A program made the translations under genes and the position numbers. A model generated the notes under the pieces. It made no database searches, had not been told where the DNA came from, and saw only the letters and a program-made list of their open reading frames with translations. A stretch of DNA of 64,000 nt from Globodera rostochiensis. Its lineage: Eukaryota > Nematoda > Chromadorea > Rhabditida > Heteroderidae. Shown in pieces: positions 52,921 to 64,000 of the stretch (position 1 is the first letter of the stretch; each line of letters starts with the position of its first letter). Location of the stretch: positions 1,043,501-1,107,500 of the forward strand of contig JAEVLN010000001.1 in assembly GCA_018350325.1 (NCBI GenBank), given 5' to 3'.

Positions 52921-55900
52921 TATTCCGTCTAATTTATTCTCTGATAAAAAATGATTGAACTAAATTGGAATTAAATGGAGGCTTTTTAGCACTAATAGGG
53001 TTTGGGAAATTCTATAGAATTCTAATTCCTAATTTTGTTAAATATTGAATATTCCGTCTAATTTATTCTCTGATAAAATATGATTGAACTAAATTGGAAT
53101 TAAATGGAGGCTTTTTAGCACTAATAGGGTTTGCAAAATTCTATAGAATTCTAATTCCTAATTTTGTTAAATATTGAATATTCCGTCTAATTTATTCTCT
53201 GATAAAATATGATTGAACTAAATTGGAATTAAATGGAGGCTTTTTAGCACTAATAGGGTTTGGGAAATTCTATAGAATTCTAATTCCTAATTTTGTTAAA
53301 TATTGAATATTCCGTCTAATTTATTCTCTGATAAAAAATGATTGAACTAAATTGGAATTAAATGGAGGCTTTTTAGCACTAATAGGGTTTGGGAAATTCT
53401 ATAGAATTCTAATTCCTAATTTTGTTAAATATTGAATATTCCGTCTAATTTATTCTCTGATAAAATATGATTGAACTAAATTGGAATTAAATGGAGGCTT
53501 TTTAGCACTAATAGGGTTTGGGAAATTCTATAGAATTCTAATTCCTAATTTTGTTAAATATTGAATATTCCGTCTAATTTATTCTCTGATAAAAAATGAT
53601 TGAACTAAATTGGAATTAAATGGAGGCTTTTTAGCACTAATAGGGTTTGGGAAATTCTATAGAATTCTAATTCCTAATTTTGTTAAATATTGAATATTCC
53701 GTCTAATTTATTCTCTGATAAAATATGATTGAACTAAATTGGAATTAAATGGAGGCTTTTTAGCACTAATAGGGTTTGCAAAATTCTATAGAATTCTAAT
53801 TCCTAATTTTGTTAAATATTGAATATTCCGTCTAATTTATTCTCTGATAAAATATGATTGAACTAAATTGGAATTAAATGGAGGCTTTTTAGCACTAATA
53901 GGGTTTGGGAAATTCTATAGAATTCTAATTCCTAATTTTGTTAAATATTGAATATTCCGTCTAATTTATTCTCTGATAAAAATGATTGAACTAAATTGGA
54001 ATTAAATGGAGGCTTTTTAGCACTAATAGGGTTTGGGAAATTCTATAGAATTCTAATTCCTAATTTTGTTAAATATTGAATATTCCGTCTAATTTATTCT
54101 CTGATAAAATATGATTGAACTAAATTGGAATTAAATGGAGGCTTTTTAGCACTAATAGGGTTTGGGAAATTCTATAGAATTCTAATTCCTAATTTTGTTA
54201 AATATTGAATATTCCGTCTAATTTATTCTCTGATAAAAAATGATTGAACTAAATTGGAATTAAATGGAGGCTTTTTAGCACTAATAGGGTTTGGGAAATT
54301 CTATAGAATTCTAATTCCTAATTTTGTTAAATATTGAATATTCCGTCTAATTTATTCTCTGATAAAATATGATTGAACTAAATTGGAATTAAATGGAGGC
54401 TTTTTAGCACTAATAGGGTTTGGGAAATTCTATAGAATTCTAATTCCTAATTTTGTTAAATATTGAATATTCCGTCTAATTTATTCTCTGATAAAATATG
54501 ATTGAACTAAATTGGAATTAAATGGAGGCTTTTTAGCACTAATAGGGTTTGGGAAATTCTATAGAATTCTAATTCCTAATTTTGTTAAATATTGAATATT
54601 CCGTCTAATTTATTCTCTGATAAAAAATGATTGAACTAAATTGGAATTAAATGGAGGCTTTTTAGCACTAATAGGGTTTGGGAAATTCTATAGAATTCTA
54701 ATTTCTAATTTTGTTAAATATTGAATATTCCGTCTAATTTATTCTCTGATAAAATATGATTGAACTAAATTGGAATTAAATGGAGGCTTTTTAGCACTAA
54801 TAGGGTTTGGGAAATTCTATAGAATTCTAATTCCTAATTTTGTTAAATATTGAATATTCCGTCTAATTTATTCTCTGATAAAAAATGATTGAACTAAATT
54901 GGAATTAAATGGAGGCTTTTTAGCACTAATAGGGTTTGGGAAATTCTATAGAATTCTAATTCCTAATTTTGTTAAATATTGAATATTCCGTCTAATTTAT
55001 TCTCTGATAAAATATGATTGAACTAAATTGGAATTAAATGGAGGCTTTTTAGCACTAATAGGGTTTGGGAAATTCTATAGAATTCTAATTCCTAATTTTG
55101 TTAAATATTGAATATTCCGTCTAATTTATTCTCTGATAAAATATGATTGAACTAAATTGGAATTAAATGGAGGCTTTTTAGCACTAATAGGGTTTGGGAA
55201 ATTCTATAGAATTCTAATTCCTAATTTTGTTAAATATTGAATATTCCGTCTAATTTATTCTCTGATAAAAAATGATTGAACTAAATTGGAATTAAATGGA
55301 GGCTTTTTAGCACTAATAGGGTTTGGGAAATTCTATAGAATTCTAATTCCTAATTTTGTTAAATATTGAATATTCCGTCTAATTTATTCTCTGATAAAAT
55401 ATGATTGAACTAAATTGGAATTAAATGGAGGCTTTTTAGCACTAATAGGGTTTGGGAAATTCTATAGAATTCTAATTCCTAATTTTGTTAAATATTGAAT
55501 ATTCCGTCTAATTTATTCTCTGATAAAAAATGATTGAACTAAATTGGAATTAAATGGAGGCTTTTTAGCACTAATAGGGTTTGGGAAATTCTATAGAATT
55601 CTAATTCCTAATTTTGTTAAATATTGAATATTCCGTCTAATTTATTCTCTGATAAAATATGATTGAACTAAATTGGAATTAAATGGAGGCTTTTTAGCAC
55701 TAATAGGGTTTGGGAAATTCTATAGAATTCTAATTCCTAATTTTGTTAAATATTGAATATTCCGTCTAATTTATTCTCTGATAAAATATGATTGAACTAA
55801 ATTGGAATTAAATGGAGGCTTTTTAGCACTAATAGGGTTTGGGAAATTCTATAGAATTCTAATTCCTAATTTTGTTAAATATTGAATATTCCGTCTAATT

Positions 55901-57490
55901 TATTCTCTGATAAAATATGATTGAACTAAATTGGAATTAAATGGAGGCTTTTTAGCACTAATAGGGTTTGGGAAATTCTATAGAATTCTAATTCCTAATT
56001 TTGTTAAATATTGAATATTCCGTCTAATTTATTCTCTGATAAAAAATGATTGAACTAAATTGGAATTAAATGGAGGCTTTTTAGCACTAATAGGGTTTGG
56101 GAAATTCTATAGAATTCTAATTCCTAATTTTGTTAAATATTGAATATTCCGTCTAATTTATTCTCTGATAAAATATGATTGAACTAAATTGGAATTAAAT
56201 GGAGGCTTTTTAGCACTAATAGGGTTTGGGAAATTCTATAGAATTCTAATTCCTAATTTTGTTAAATATTGAATATTCCGTCTAATTTATTCTCTGATAA
56301 AATATGATTGAACTAAATTGGAATTAAATGGAGGCTTTTTAGCACTAATAGGGTTTGGGAAATTCTATAGAATTCTAATTCCTAATTTTGTTAAATATTG
56401 AATATTCCGTCTAATTTATTCTCTGATAAAATATGATTGAACTAAATTGGAATTAAATGGAGGCTTTTTAGCACTAATAGGGTTTGGGAAATTCTATAGA
56501 ATTCTAATTCCTAATTTTGTTAAATAGTGAATATTCCGTCTAATTTATTCTCTGATAAAATATGATTGAACTAAATTGGAATTAAATGGAGGCTTTTTAG
56601 CACTAATAGGGTTTGGGAAATTCTATAGAATTCTAATTCCTAATTTTGTTAAATATTGAATATTCCGTCTAATTTATTCTCTGATAAAATATGATTGAAC
56701 TAAATTGGAATTAAATGGAGGCTTTTTAGCACTAATAGGGTTTGGGAAATTCTATAGAATTCTAATTCCTAATTTTGTTAAATATTGAATATTCCGTCTA
56801 ATTTATTCTCTGATAAAATATGATTGAACTAAATTGGAATTAAATGGAGGCTTTTTAGCACTAATAGGGTTTGGGAAATTCTATAGAATTCTAATTCCTA
56901 ATTTTGTTAAATATTGAATATTCCGTCTAATTTATTCTCTGATAAAATATGATTGAACTAAATTGGAATTAAATGGAGGCTTTTTAGCACTAATAGGGTT
57001 TGGGAAATTCTATAGAATTCTAATTCCTAATTTTGTTAAATATTGAATATTCCGTCTAATATATTCTCTGATAAAAAATGATTGAACTAAATTGGAATTA
57101 AATGGAGGCTTTTTAGCACTAATAGGGTTTGGGAAATTCTATAGAATTCTAATTCCTAATTTTGTTAAATATTGAATATTCCGTCTAATTTATTCTCTGA
57201 TAAAAAATGATTGAACTAAATTGGAATTAAATGGAGGCTTTTTAGCACTAATAGGGTTTGGGAAATTCTATAGAATTCTAATTCCTAATTTTGTTAAATA
57301 TTGAATATTCCGTCTAATTTATTCTCTGATAAAATATGATTGAACTAAATTGGAATTAAATGGAGGCTTTTTAGCACTAATAGGGTTTGGGAAATTCTAT
57401 AGAATTCTAATTCCTAATTTTGTTAAATATTGAATATTCCGTCTAATTTATTCTCTGATAAAAAATGATTGAACTAAATTGGAATTAAAT
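52921..57490. repeat. 129-bp satellite array, ~35 units
   Basis: The unit starts CCGTCTAATTTATTCTCTGA and includes ATTGAACTAAATTGGAATTA, AATGGAGGCTTTTTAGCACT, AATAGGGTTTGGGAAATTCT, ATAGAATTCTAATTCCTAAT and TTTGTTAAATATTGAATATT. Copies differ at few sites: AAAATATG versus AAAAAATG, and two copies with TTTGCAAAATT. The period is 129 bp (units at 52925, 53054, 53183, 53312 and so on), AT content about 70%. It starts directly after a poly-G tract in the broken membrane gene copy 4 and ends inside a unit at TTAAATGGA. Confidence 0.97.
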
Positions 57491-57820
57491 GGAGACAACG
57501 ACCAAGAAAACAATGGACAGACAAATAATGAACCGGGTGATGCAAAGCAAAATGAAGCTCCTGCTATCGCTTCTCGATTTTCTGAAAATCTGAAACCAGA
57601 GTTAAAAAATAGTGAAAGCAGAAATTTTGAATTGCGACGGGCTTGGTATTTTTTCAGTCGTCGTAAACAGTCGGTTCAGACCTCCAAATGTCAGCAGAAA
57701 ATCATCAATCACCGAACATGTTCTCCAGAGGTGTGTCATCCCCGGCCAAATCGCCACAACCTCGCAAACATCCGACATTTTAATGTTTTTGTCGTAAGAG
57801 AATTGTTTGTTGTCCGCTAA
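57491..57820 (+). CDS. Possible Asn/Gln/Glu-rich coding segment, unidentified
   Basis: The frame continues from the last satellite unit as DNDQENNGQTNNEPGDAKQN and FELRRAWYFFSRRKQ before a stop at 57820. The start codon lies in the satellite unit, so the ATG may be accidental. No domain is recognised and no splice partner was found. Possible relic of an exon cut by the array. Confidence 0.25.
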   Translation, partial: GDNDQENNGQTNNEPGDAKQNEAPAIASRFSENLKPELKNSESRNFELRRAWYFFSRRKQSVQTSKCQQKIINHRTCSPEVCHPRPNRHNLANIRHFNVFVVRELFVVR

Positions 57821-57910
57821 AAATTAATTTTAGAAGTGAATTCTTAAACAACAACAAAGCCGCTAAATGAATGAATATGACAAAGCAAAATATTGCAATA
57901 TGATTTAAAC

Positions 57911-58125
57911 TAGAGTAGGCCGGGACCGGGAATTTTGGGAAAAATCGGGCCAAACCCGATTTAAAGCTCAAAATTCCCATCCTTAGGGGTGTACTTTTTT
58001 CCCGGTTAGTCCTGGTCCGACCGGGATCGGGATTACAATTTTTCAAAAACCGGGACCGGGATTCAAAAAAAAACCGGGAATTTCCCGACCGGTCCCGGTC
58101 GGGATCCCGTTCCCGGCCTACTCTA
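57911..58125. mobile_element. 215-bp MITE with 8-bp target duplication
   Basis: The ends TAGAGTAGGCCGGGACCGGG and, inverted, CCCGTTCCCGGCCTACTCTA face each other. ATTTAAAC flanks both sides (57903-57910 and 58126-58133). The interior is CCGGGACC-type repeats. TAG ends and the 8-bp duplication resemble the nested MITE at 15319. Confidence 0.85.
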
Positions 58126-58368
58126 ATTTAAACTAAACTGACGAGTTCCAGCGGAACTAGAAATTAGAGATCAGCGGGAGTGGGACTCCCTCGGGATTTT
58201 AACGGAATTCCCGATCCCGTCAATTTTGGCCCCCATCGAACTGAACAAAGACCGAGTGTCGGATTCTAATTTTTTGATTGAAGCAAAATCGGTGTGGATC
58301 ATTTGTTCTTTTTAGTTTTAGTTTTTCCTAATTTATTTATTTTACATATGATCCCACGCAATCAATTT

Positions 58369-59311
58369 CGCTTCCGGTCCGAACGTCGAATGGTCCGAAT
58401 GTCGAATAAGCCAAAAACTATCCGAATGTCGAATAGAACAAAAATAGTCCGAATGTCGAATTTCCGAATGTCGAATAAGCCAAAAACTATCCGAATGTCG
58501 AATAGAACAAAAAAAGTCCGAATGTAGAATTTCTGAATGTCGAATAAGCCAAAAACTATCCGAATGTCGAATAGAACAAAAATAGTCCAAATGTCGAATT
58601 TCCGAATGTCGAAATTCCCAATGTCGAATAAGCCAAAAACTATCCGAATGTCGAATAAAACAAAAACTGTCCGAATGTCGAAAGTTTTCATTCTACTTTT
58701 TGAGTATTACTAGTAATTCATTTGTACAAATTAGAGATCGGCGAGATCGAGATCCCGACCGAGATTTTCTGAGAGTCCAGGTCTCGAATCTCGATCGCAT
58801 AATTTTGTTTTGCCAGTGATAAGGTTAATTTTGTGATTTTAACAAATGCCATTCAAGAAATTGTAAGCGCTTTCATTCCTTCGGCAAAACAGAAGTTTGT
58901 GATCGGCACCTACATTCAGCACAGGATGTACCTAGCGGTCTACGCATTGATAAGTAACTACACACTCCATCGAAGTTCTTAAGGAACTGAAGAACGCACC
59001 CGGCGGCGGCATTTTTATCCAGGGCATTTTTTTGCGATCTCAAAAATTATCAAAAAATTAATAAAGTTTTTTTTGCAATTTAAAAATGGTTACTGGTAAA
59101 TTTTTTCGTCGAATTCGATCTTTTTGTTCTATTCGACATTCGGATAGTTTTTGTGTTATTCGACATTCAGAAAATTCGACATTCAGAAATTCCACATTCG
59201 GACTTTTTTTGTTCTATTCGACATTCGGATAGTTTTTGGCTTATTCGACATTGGGAATTTCGACATTGGGAAATTCGACATTCGGACGATTCGACGTTCG
59301 GACCGGTAGCC
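58369..59311. mobile_element. Inverted-repeat transposon B, same family as transposon A
   Basis: ATCAATTT flanks both sides (58361-58368 and 59312-59319). The left end is CGCTTCCGGTCCGAACGTCG and the right end, inverted, is GGCTACCGGTCCGAACGTCG, so the two end types of transposon A appear here in reversed order. Arrays of GTCCGAATGTCGAAT units fill 58385-58690 and, inverted, 59110-59300. The middle (58700-59050) encodes nothing recognisable. Open frames across the arrays are artefacts. Confidence 0.87.
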
Positions 59312-59539
59312 ATCAATTTGACAATACGACACTCTGACCGTTAGCAAATTTCACTTCTCTCCTCACTCTTTTTCGTCTTTCTCTGCACTCCCACGCCAAT
59401 CTTCTCCTATTTTCTCTCTTTCTCTTCTACACTATTTCTCAAATCCCTCGTCTAACCTTCTTCACCCCCTCCCTCTTGGTGCATCGAAATCGATATTGCA
59501 AATGATAAACATTCATTGAACAAATGAAAAGAAGACTAG

Positions 59540-60270
59540 GAACCGCGTTGGCCAAGTCGTCAAACATCGAATACACAATTATCGCGGGGTGATCATCGCC
59601 TGGGACGAGAAGGCCAAGGCGCCCGACTGGTGGATAAAGAAAGTGCACGGCGCTGAACCAATTGACGAGCCAAATTACACAATTCTCATTGACACGCGAG
59701 GTTATAATAATTCAAAAAATAAACAAAAAAAAAAGTTCGATATTCCCACAAAATTTTTTTATGAAATTTTCAACTTTAAAAAAAATTCAAACAAAATTGT
59801 TGATTTGGTTGACGATCTGTGTCACAAAAATTTCAAATTGGGTCAAGTGTAAGACTCAACAAAAATTGGATTTTGTTGCTCGATCAGTAACCAGGCCGTT
59901 ATAGGTTTTCATAATTCGATCCAACTTTCTGCCAAAAATTCAATTAAAACCGGGGAAGTTTTGATATTTAGATTTCAATATTTGATTTTGTTCAAACATC
60001 TAAGAAAATCGTTTTGATTGATTTTGTTCCAAATCTTAAGTGAATCAATTTTGTGGAAATAATAAAAATGCAAAATTCGTAACAAAAAGCTCGTATTTTT
60101 TGACGATTAACCAAAGCATGCGTTCACATTCAGATCGCCTAATTCCACAAATTGCCTACGTGATCGAGCGGAACATTGTGCTGCTTTCCAACAATGCCAT
60201 TGTGCACCCGTTGGTCAAACATTATTTTGAGTCCTTCGACGGCACCTGCTACAAGTCGAGGCCATGGTAA
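59540..60270 (+). CDS. YccV-like (FBXO21-type) domain fragment
   Basis: Two exons (59540-59700 and 60134-60270) join in phase. The first reads RVGQVVKHRIHNYRGVIIAW and then a Trp/Lys-rich segment; the second IPQIAYVIERNIVLLSNN, VKHYFESFDGTCY and RPW before a stop. This is the pattern of the YccV/HspQ-like (hemimethylated DNA-binding) domain that ends F-box only protein 21. Animal FBXO21 is an SCF substrate receptor. No upstream F-box exons are found: the DNA 5' of it is transposon B. It may be a gene whose front was lost, or one with a long intron. The acceptor before exon 1 (GAAGACTAG) is weak. The intron of 433 bp is AT-rich. Confidence 0.6.
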
Positions 60271-61347
60271 ATAAATATATACAACACACATTAAAACGCA
60301 AATTTATTGTTTTTTGATTGGTTCCGTCTCGTTTTGGGTCATTTTTAAAATTAAAAACAATTTTTTTTTAATATAACTTTAATTTAGGCACACAAAAGTG
60401 TACCCAAACGATTGACGGAGAGGTGGTGGTGGCCAGAGCCCGCACTTTCTTTTCCCATTCATCTCACAAATTTGAACATTTGTTTCCTATTTTTCTTCTT
60501 TGTATTCTTTCCCTCTGCTAGTTGTCTCGTATTTTGGACACTTTCTCAGAATGTGTGAGCAGCGCCAACAAAGGAATTTTCAAAAAAGAAAAATTAGCTA
60601 AAATTGGGGAAAAAAATATAATTTCAAAAAATCACAAAAAATTGTTAGGCGTAGCAGTCCCGGAATTCATTTTGAGCAAGTTCTGAACTCATGACGGGTC
60701 CTATCACCTCTTTTGTTCATCTACAGTACCATAAATGAGTGCGAGAATGCAAAAGCAATTTTTGGAAAAAGTTCTACGCATTGAAATTTGGACAGATTTT
60801 ATAATCAGATTTCCCATTACCTATCCTTTTCAGCAAATTTGTTTTTGAGAGGTTCCAAATTAAAGAAAAAAAACTTATGACTTATGAATGAAGTTTCTAT
60901 CCATCGACTATTGATTGCGTTGGTTGGTGTTGCGGGCTATGTTTTGGTCGGACGTTGCGGTGACAGATTTTTTTTTACTTACTCTTCGATATTGTAAGTA
61001 TTTTTTTCAACTTTTAATTTTTTTATTTGCTTCCAATTTTATCTTTTGCCTTTGATTTTAATTTTAAGTTGAAGACCTTCTCCAAGGGCGTCTTTCAGTT
61101 AGCGGATCATTGTAAAATAACTTTTTTTATGAATAATTTCAGGATTACGAAACGAACTTTGTTTACACTAGTATAGAAGTTCAAATCCCAGCTCTGTTTC
61201 TCGGTTTCAGACCCCGAATTCGTACAGTTGGTCTGGAATAGAATTTACAAAATCGATTATAAGGCACAAAATTCCAAAGTGTATTTCGCTTTTTAATTAT
61301 CGGGAAAAGAGTAATCTTTCCACCGGCATTAATTTTGCCATTTTCAG
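60271..61347. other. AT-rich stretch without recognised gene
   Basis: Only short frames; nothing I can support. It may contain introns of an unrecognised plus-strand gene that ends at 61412. Confidence 0.4.
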
Positions 61348-61412
61348 CTGAGTCCGCGCTCACCGGCAAATTGCTCGAAGAGTTCAATCTAAGCGAGGAT
61401 AGTTCCAATTAA
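61348..61412 (+). CDS. Possible short terminal exon, unidentified
   Basis: After the strong acceptor CATTTTCAG the frame reads ESALTGKLLEEFNLSEDSSN and stops. The codon pattern and acidic helix look protein-like, but no upstream exon was identified. Confidence 0.25.
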
Positions 61413-61766
61413 TCAACCCAATTTCATTTAATTTGTTAAAAATATTTGGTTTTAATTCAATTTTTAAGCTTTAATTTTTTTATTTGTTTTTATTTATTCC
61501 AGTTTATGGAGCACCGATCATGGATGGCGACCGACAGGCAAGCGGTTGTTTGTTTTAAATGGCCAAAATTTTGTTTTGAATTAAAAAGCTATCCAAAGCA
61601 CACACAATTTACAATACAAAGCACACATTTTATACAAATAAATGCTGATCCTATGGGGGGGGGGGGGTGGATGATACAATTCTGAGTAAGGCGCATAAGG
61701 GCTTTTAGACCGGTAATTCAAATTTTTAAGGTTTTGTTTTTAAATATTGCCGAAGGCTTTGTTTAA

Positions 61767-63523
61767 TTAAATACCGGTCTCAGGCTCCTGTGCGCATTGC
61801 ATTTGGAAACAAATAAATTGAATCCATAACTTCATGTGTTTCTCCTCGGTTGGGTTCGATTCTTTCTCTTTGGTCGCGTTTTCCAAAAGGTCATAGTATT
61901 CATCTCTGACGTCTTCGTCGAAAATGATTGGCAAAAAGCCATGGCGTTCCATGATGAGGTTCATGATGAGCCTCGACGTCCTTCCATTACCGTCGATGAA
62001 CGGATGGACGTAAACCTATGAATTTTGCCTTTAGCTTCAAAGTTTTTAATAGGTAAAAATTTGGGTTTATGGCGCTAAAATAAGCTAAAAATCAAAACAA
62101 GATTTTGGCCTAAGATCACATGATCGGTTTATATGCACGTTTAATAGTCGCAATTCTATTTTTGGTCTTTATTTTTGTTGGCATTTACGATTTATTCTTC
62201 GATTTAGATTTTTCTGCGGTTTATCATACAATTTAGAGTGATATCTGTCGCTTTTTAGCTTTTCTTTTTCAGTTTGGCACTTTTCCCTTTGGATTTTTGA
62301 CGGTTTCCCTTTTGGCGTTTTAGTACTTTTGTTGTTTACGTGCGCTTTTTTTACCAATTTTTTATTTTTTACAAAATTTATAAAAAAAGTGTTCAAAAAG
62401 CAAAAGAGCCAATATTAGCAAAAAGCAAAAGAGCCAATATTAGCAAAAAGCAAAAGAGCCAATATTAGCATAAAGCAAAAGAGCCAATATTAGCAAAAAG
62501 CAAAAGAGCCAATATTAGCATAAAGCAAAAGAGCCAATATTACCAAAAAGCAAAAGAGCCAATATTAGCAAAAAGCAAAAGAGCCAATATTAGCATAAAG
62601 CAAAAGAGCCAATATTAGCATAAAGCAAAAGAGCCAATATTAGCAAAAAGCAAAAGAGCCAATATTAGCAAAAAGCAAAAGAGCCAATATTAGCAAAAAG
62701 CAAAAGAGCCAATATTAGCATAAAGCAAAAGAGCCAATATTAGCATAAAGCAAAAGAGCCAATATTAGCATAAAGCAAAAGAGCCAATATTAGCATAAAG
62801 CAAAAGAGCCAATATTAGCAAAAAGCAAAAGAGCCAATATTAGCATAAAGCAAAAGAGCCAATATTAGCATAAAGCAAAAGAGCCAATATTAGCATAAAG
62901 CAAAAGAGTCAGTACTCACTTTTTGCTTTTAAAACTTGGATTTTTTGACACTTTTCCCTGGCTTCTTTCAGTTTGACACTTTTTGCTTTTAAACGGATTT
63001 TTTGAAACTTTTCCCTTTTCGCATATTTGGCACAGCGACACCCCAGGCGTTTTCATCCATTTCAATGAAAGAGAAGCGGGTAGCGTGCGGGCTGACGGTA
63101 GCAATCTCCCTGAAGTAAAAAAATCTCGTATCAAAATCATTTTTATCTGGTTCCCGATCTCATCATAAGAAAATTTAATAATTGAGACGCTTTTTTTTTT
63201 TTTAATAATGGATATTTCGCTTTTTTGTGCATATAAACCGTATGTTTTTATCCTATACGGGCCTATAATTTTTGTTAGGCCATAATAGAACTTACGAGTT
63301 GGTGGGACGCCCTTGCGGCTATTTCCCCAATCGGCATCACGCGGCTGGTAAGCTCGCGGTTCAGCCACTCCACCAATGCTTCCATTTCGACAGGCACTTG
63401 GTAGTAGGGCATTGGCACAAAGTCGTTGCCGACGGTGACCTGGCATGTGCGCAGCCTGCCGGCACCAGCATGGCGGCGGCCCAGAACGCCCATGTGCAGT
63501 TGAAGGATGGTCTGAGATGGGAT
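61767..63523 (-). CDS. fic-1: Fic-domain protein (FICD-like AMPylase), 3' exons
   Basis: Exon 63523-63296 (76 codons, acceptor CTAACAG) and exon 62015-61767 (82 codons and stop) join in phase 0. The first reads IPSQTILQLHMGVLGRRHAG, GRLRTCQVTVGNDFVP and EALVEWLNREL. The second starts VYVHPFIDGNGRTSRLIMNL, the full Fic motif HPFx(D)GNGRxxR with the catalytic His. Animal FICD/FIC-1 adds or removes AMP on BiP in the ER. The order GRLRT-VEWLN-HPFIDGNGR is that of FICD. Upstream exons with the TPR and inhibitory helix (T/S-x3-E-G) lie beyond 63523 or outside the window; a coding-like patch with acceptor/donor at 63951-64000 (minus) may be one. The 1.28-kb intron holds a minisatellite at 62393-62910. 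Confidence 0.85.
62393..62910. repeat. 25-bp minisatellite, ~20 copies, in the Fic-gene intron
   Basis: The unit AGCAAAAGAGCCAATATT plus AGCAAAA or AGCATAA repeats about twenty times with hardly any other change. The A/T alternative divides copies into two classes that are interspersed along the array. A related TTTTTGCTTTT/CAGTTTGACACTTTT stretch lies on the far side to 63010. Confidence 0.93.
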
Positions 63524-63599
63524 CTGTTAGGTCCTTTCGGCCATGTTTTGGGCAAATATCGTTCATATGGTCCGGACTTAAAATCAAACGAAATATATA

Positions 63600-63725
63600 T
63601 ATCAATCGACTCCTCTCGGTCTGTAATATAAGAATCCGAAAAAAATTTTGTTGGGCAACCATTCTCTGAAGACTTACAGACCCGGGACTGAAGTGTCTTT
63701 TGGCTGGGGACTCAACCGGGTACTT
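63600..63725. repeat. Dispersed repeat, inverted copy of 36150-36250
   Basis: AAGAATCCGAAA, TTTTGTTGGGCAACCATTCT, CTGAAGACTTACAGACCCGG and GACTGAAGTGTCTTTTGG are the reverse complement of the 36-kb copy. A decayed version is near 11840-11900. Confidence 0.75.
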
Positions 63726-64000
63726 GAGTGATCCAAGCATAATTATTCCACACTTTCAATGCATATGCGCATTTCCGATTAAAATCAAAAAAATTATATC
63801 TTAAATTTAGTGAGCCTAGAATAAAGATTCCACATTTCAATGCATATGCGAGTTCACCGATAATTTTGAACTAAAATCCCTTTTATGCATAAATATCTTT
63901 TCCCAGCATATGAACGATATTTTCCTTATTTTGAATTAACCTTAATGGTGAATTTGCCGTCCGGCATTGTTGTCGTCCCGATCAACGGGAGGAATTCTCT

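Noticed and set aside
52921..57490. CRISPR-like regular array
   Set aside because: There are no unique spacers; units are tandem and contiguous, in a eukaryotic genome. It is a satellite.
58342..58691. Overlapping 77-109 codon frames on both strands (FDIRTVFVLFD / VRMSNKPKTIRMS)
   Set aside because: They are translations of the transposon B end arrays.
62393..62910. CRISPR-like short repeats
   Set aside because: The 25-bp units adjoin with no spacers and lie in an intron; a minisatellite.

Overview
The window is nuclear DNA from a eukaryote, most likely a plant-parasitic nematode of the cyst-nematode group (Globodera/Heterodera). The protein genes are split by many short introns of about 50-60 nt. 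One gene (12.2-13.4 kb) belongs to an F-box-like family that I recognise from Globodera genomes. Intergenic DNA is AT-rich, crowded with long G or C homopolymers, minisatellites and small inverted-repeat transposons. The species assignment is an inference from gene families and intron style. No bacterial, organellar or viral gene was seen.

Layout, left to right. 0-1.1 kb: first exons of an unidentified minus-strand gene that leaves the window. 1.1-6.3 kb: gene-free and rich in simple repeats. 6.3-8.3 kb: a head-to-head pair, a strongly divergent histone H4 variant (-) and a TSSK-like protein kinase (+), with opposed TATA boxes in the space between them. 8.5-9.7 kb: a hAT-like non-autonomous element. 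10.2-11.4 kb: a 14-3-3 gene (-). 12.2-13.4 kb: the F-box-like gene (-). 13.9-14.6 kb: a minisatellite and a threonyl-tRNA synthetase fragment. 15.0-16.1 kb: a transposon with arrayed 'GTCCGAGTGTCGAA' ends. 16.3-17.3 kb: a SKP1-like gene (+). 18.0-19.9 kb: a lipid phosphate phosphatase (+). 20-27 kb: mostly repeats plus a scrambled partial copy of the 44-kb gene end. 28.9-30.3 kb: a secreted, proline-repeat, Cys-containing protein (+).

Between 27 and 52.7 kb there are four copies, all on the minus strand, of an unidentified multi-membrane-span gene; two look broken. Among them, at 37.3-44.6 kb, lies a large plus-strand gene that joins a stonustoxin-like (SNTX, MACPF/CDC-related) N-terminal part to a P-loop GTPase. 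52.9-57.5 kb is a 129-bp satellite of about 35 units, with signs of a five-unit higher-order repeat. 58.4-59.3 kb is a second copy of the 15-kb transposon family. A YccV-like (FBXO21-type) domain fragment (59.5-60.3 kb) and a Fic-domain gene (61.8-63.5 kb, minus) complete the window.

Themes: several genes fit ubiquitin/SCF biology (SKP1-like, F-box-like, YccV/FBXO21-like). The H4 variant and TSSK-like kinase suggest a sperm or germline pair. Mobile elements with 8-bp target duplications sit in introns and between genes, and one insertion can be proven by its empty site in a paralogous copy inside the window.
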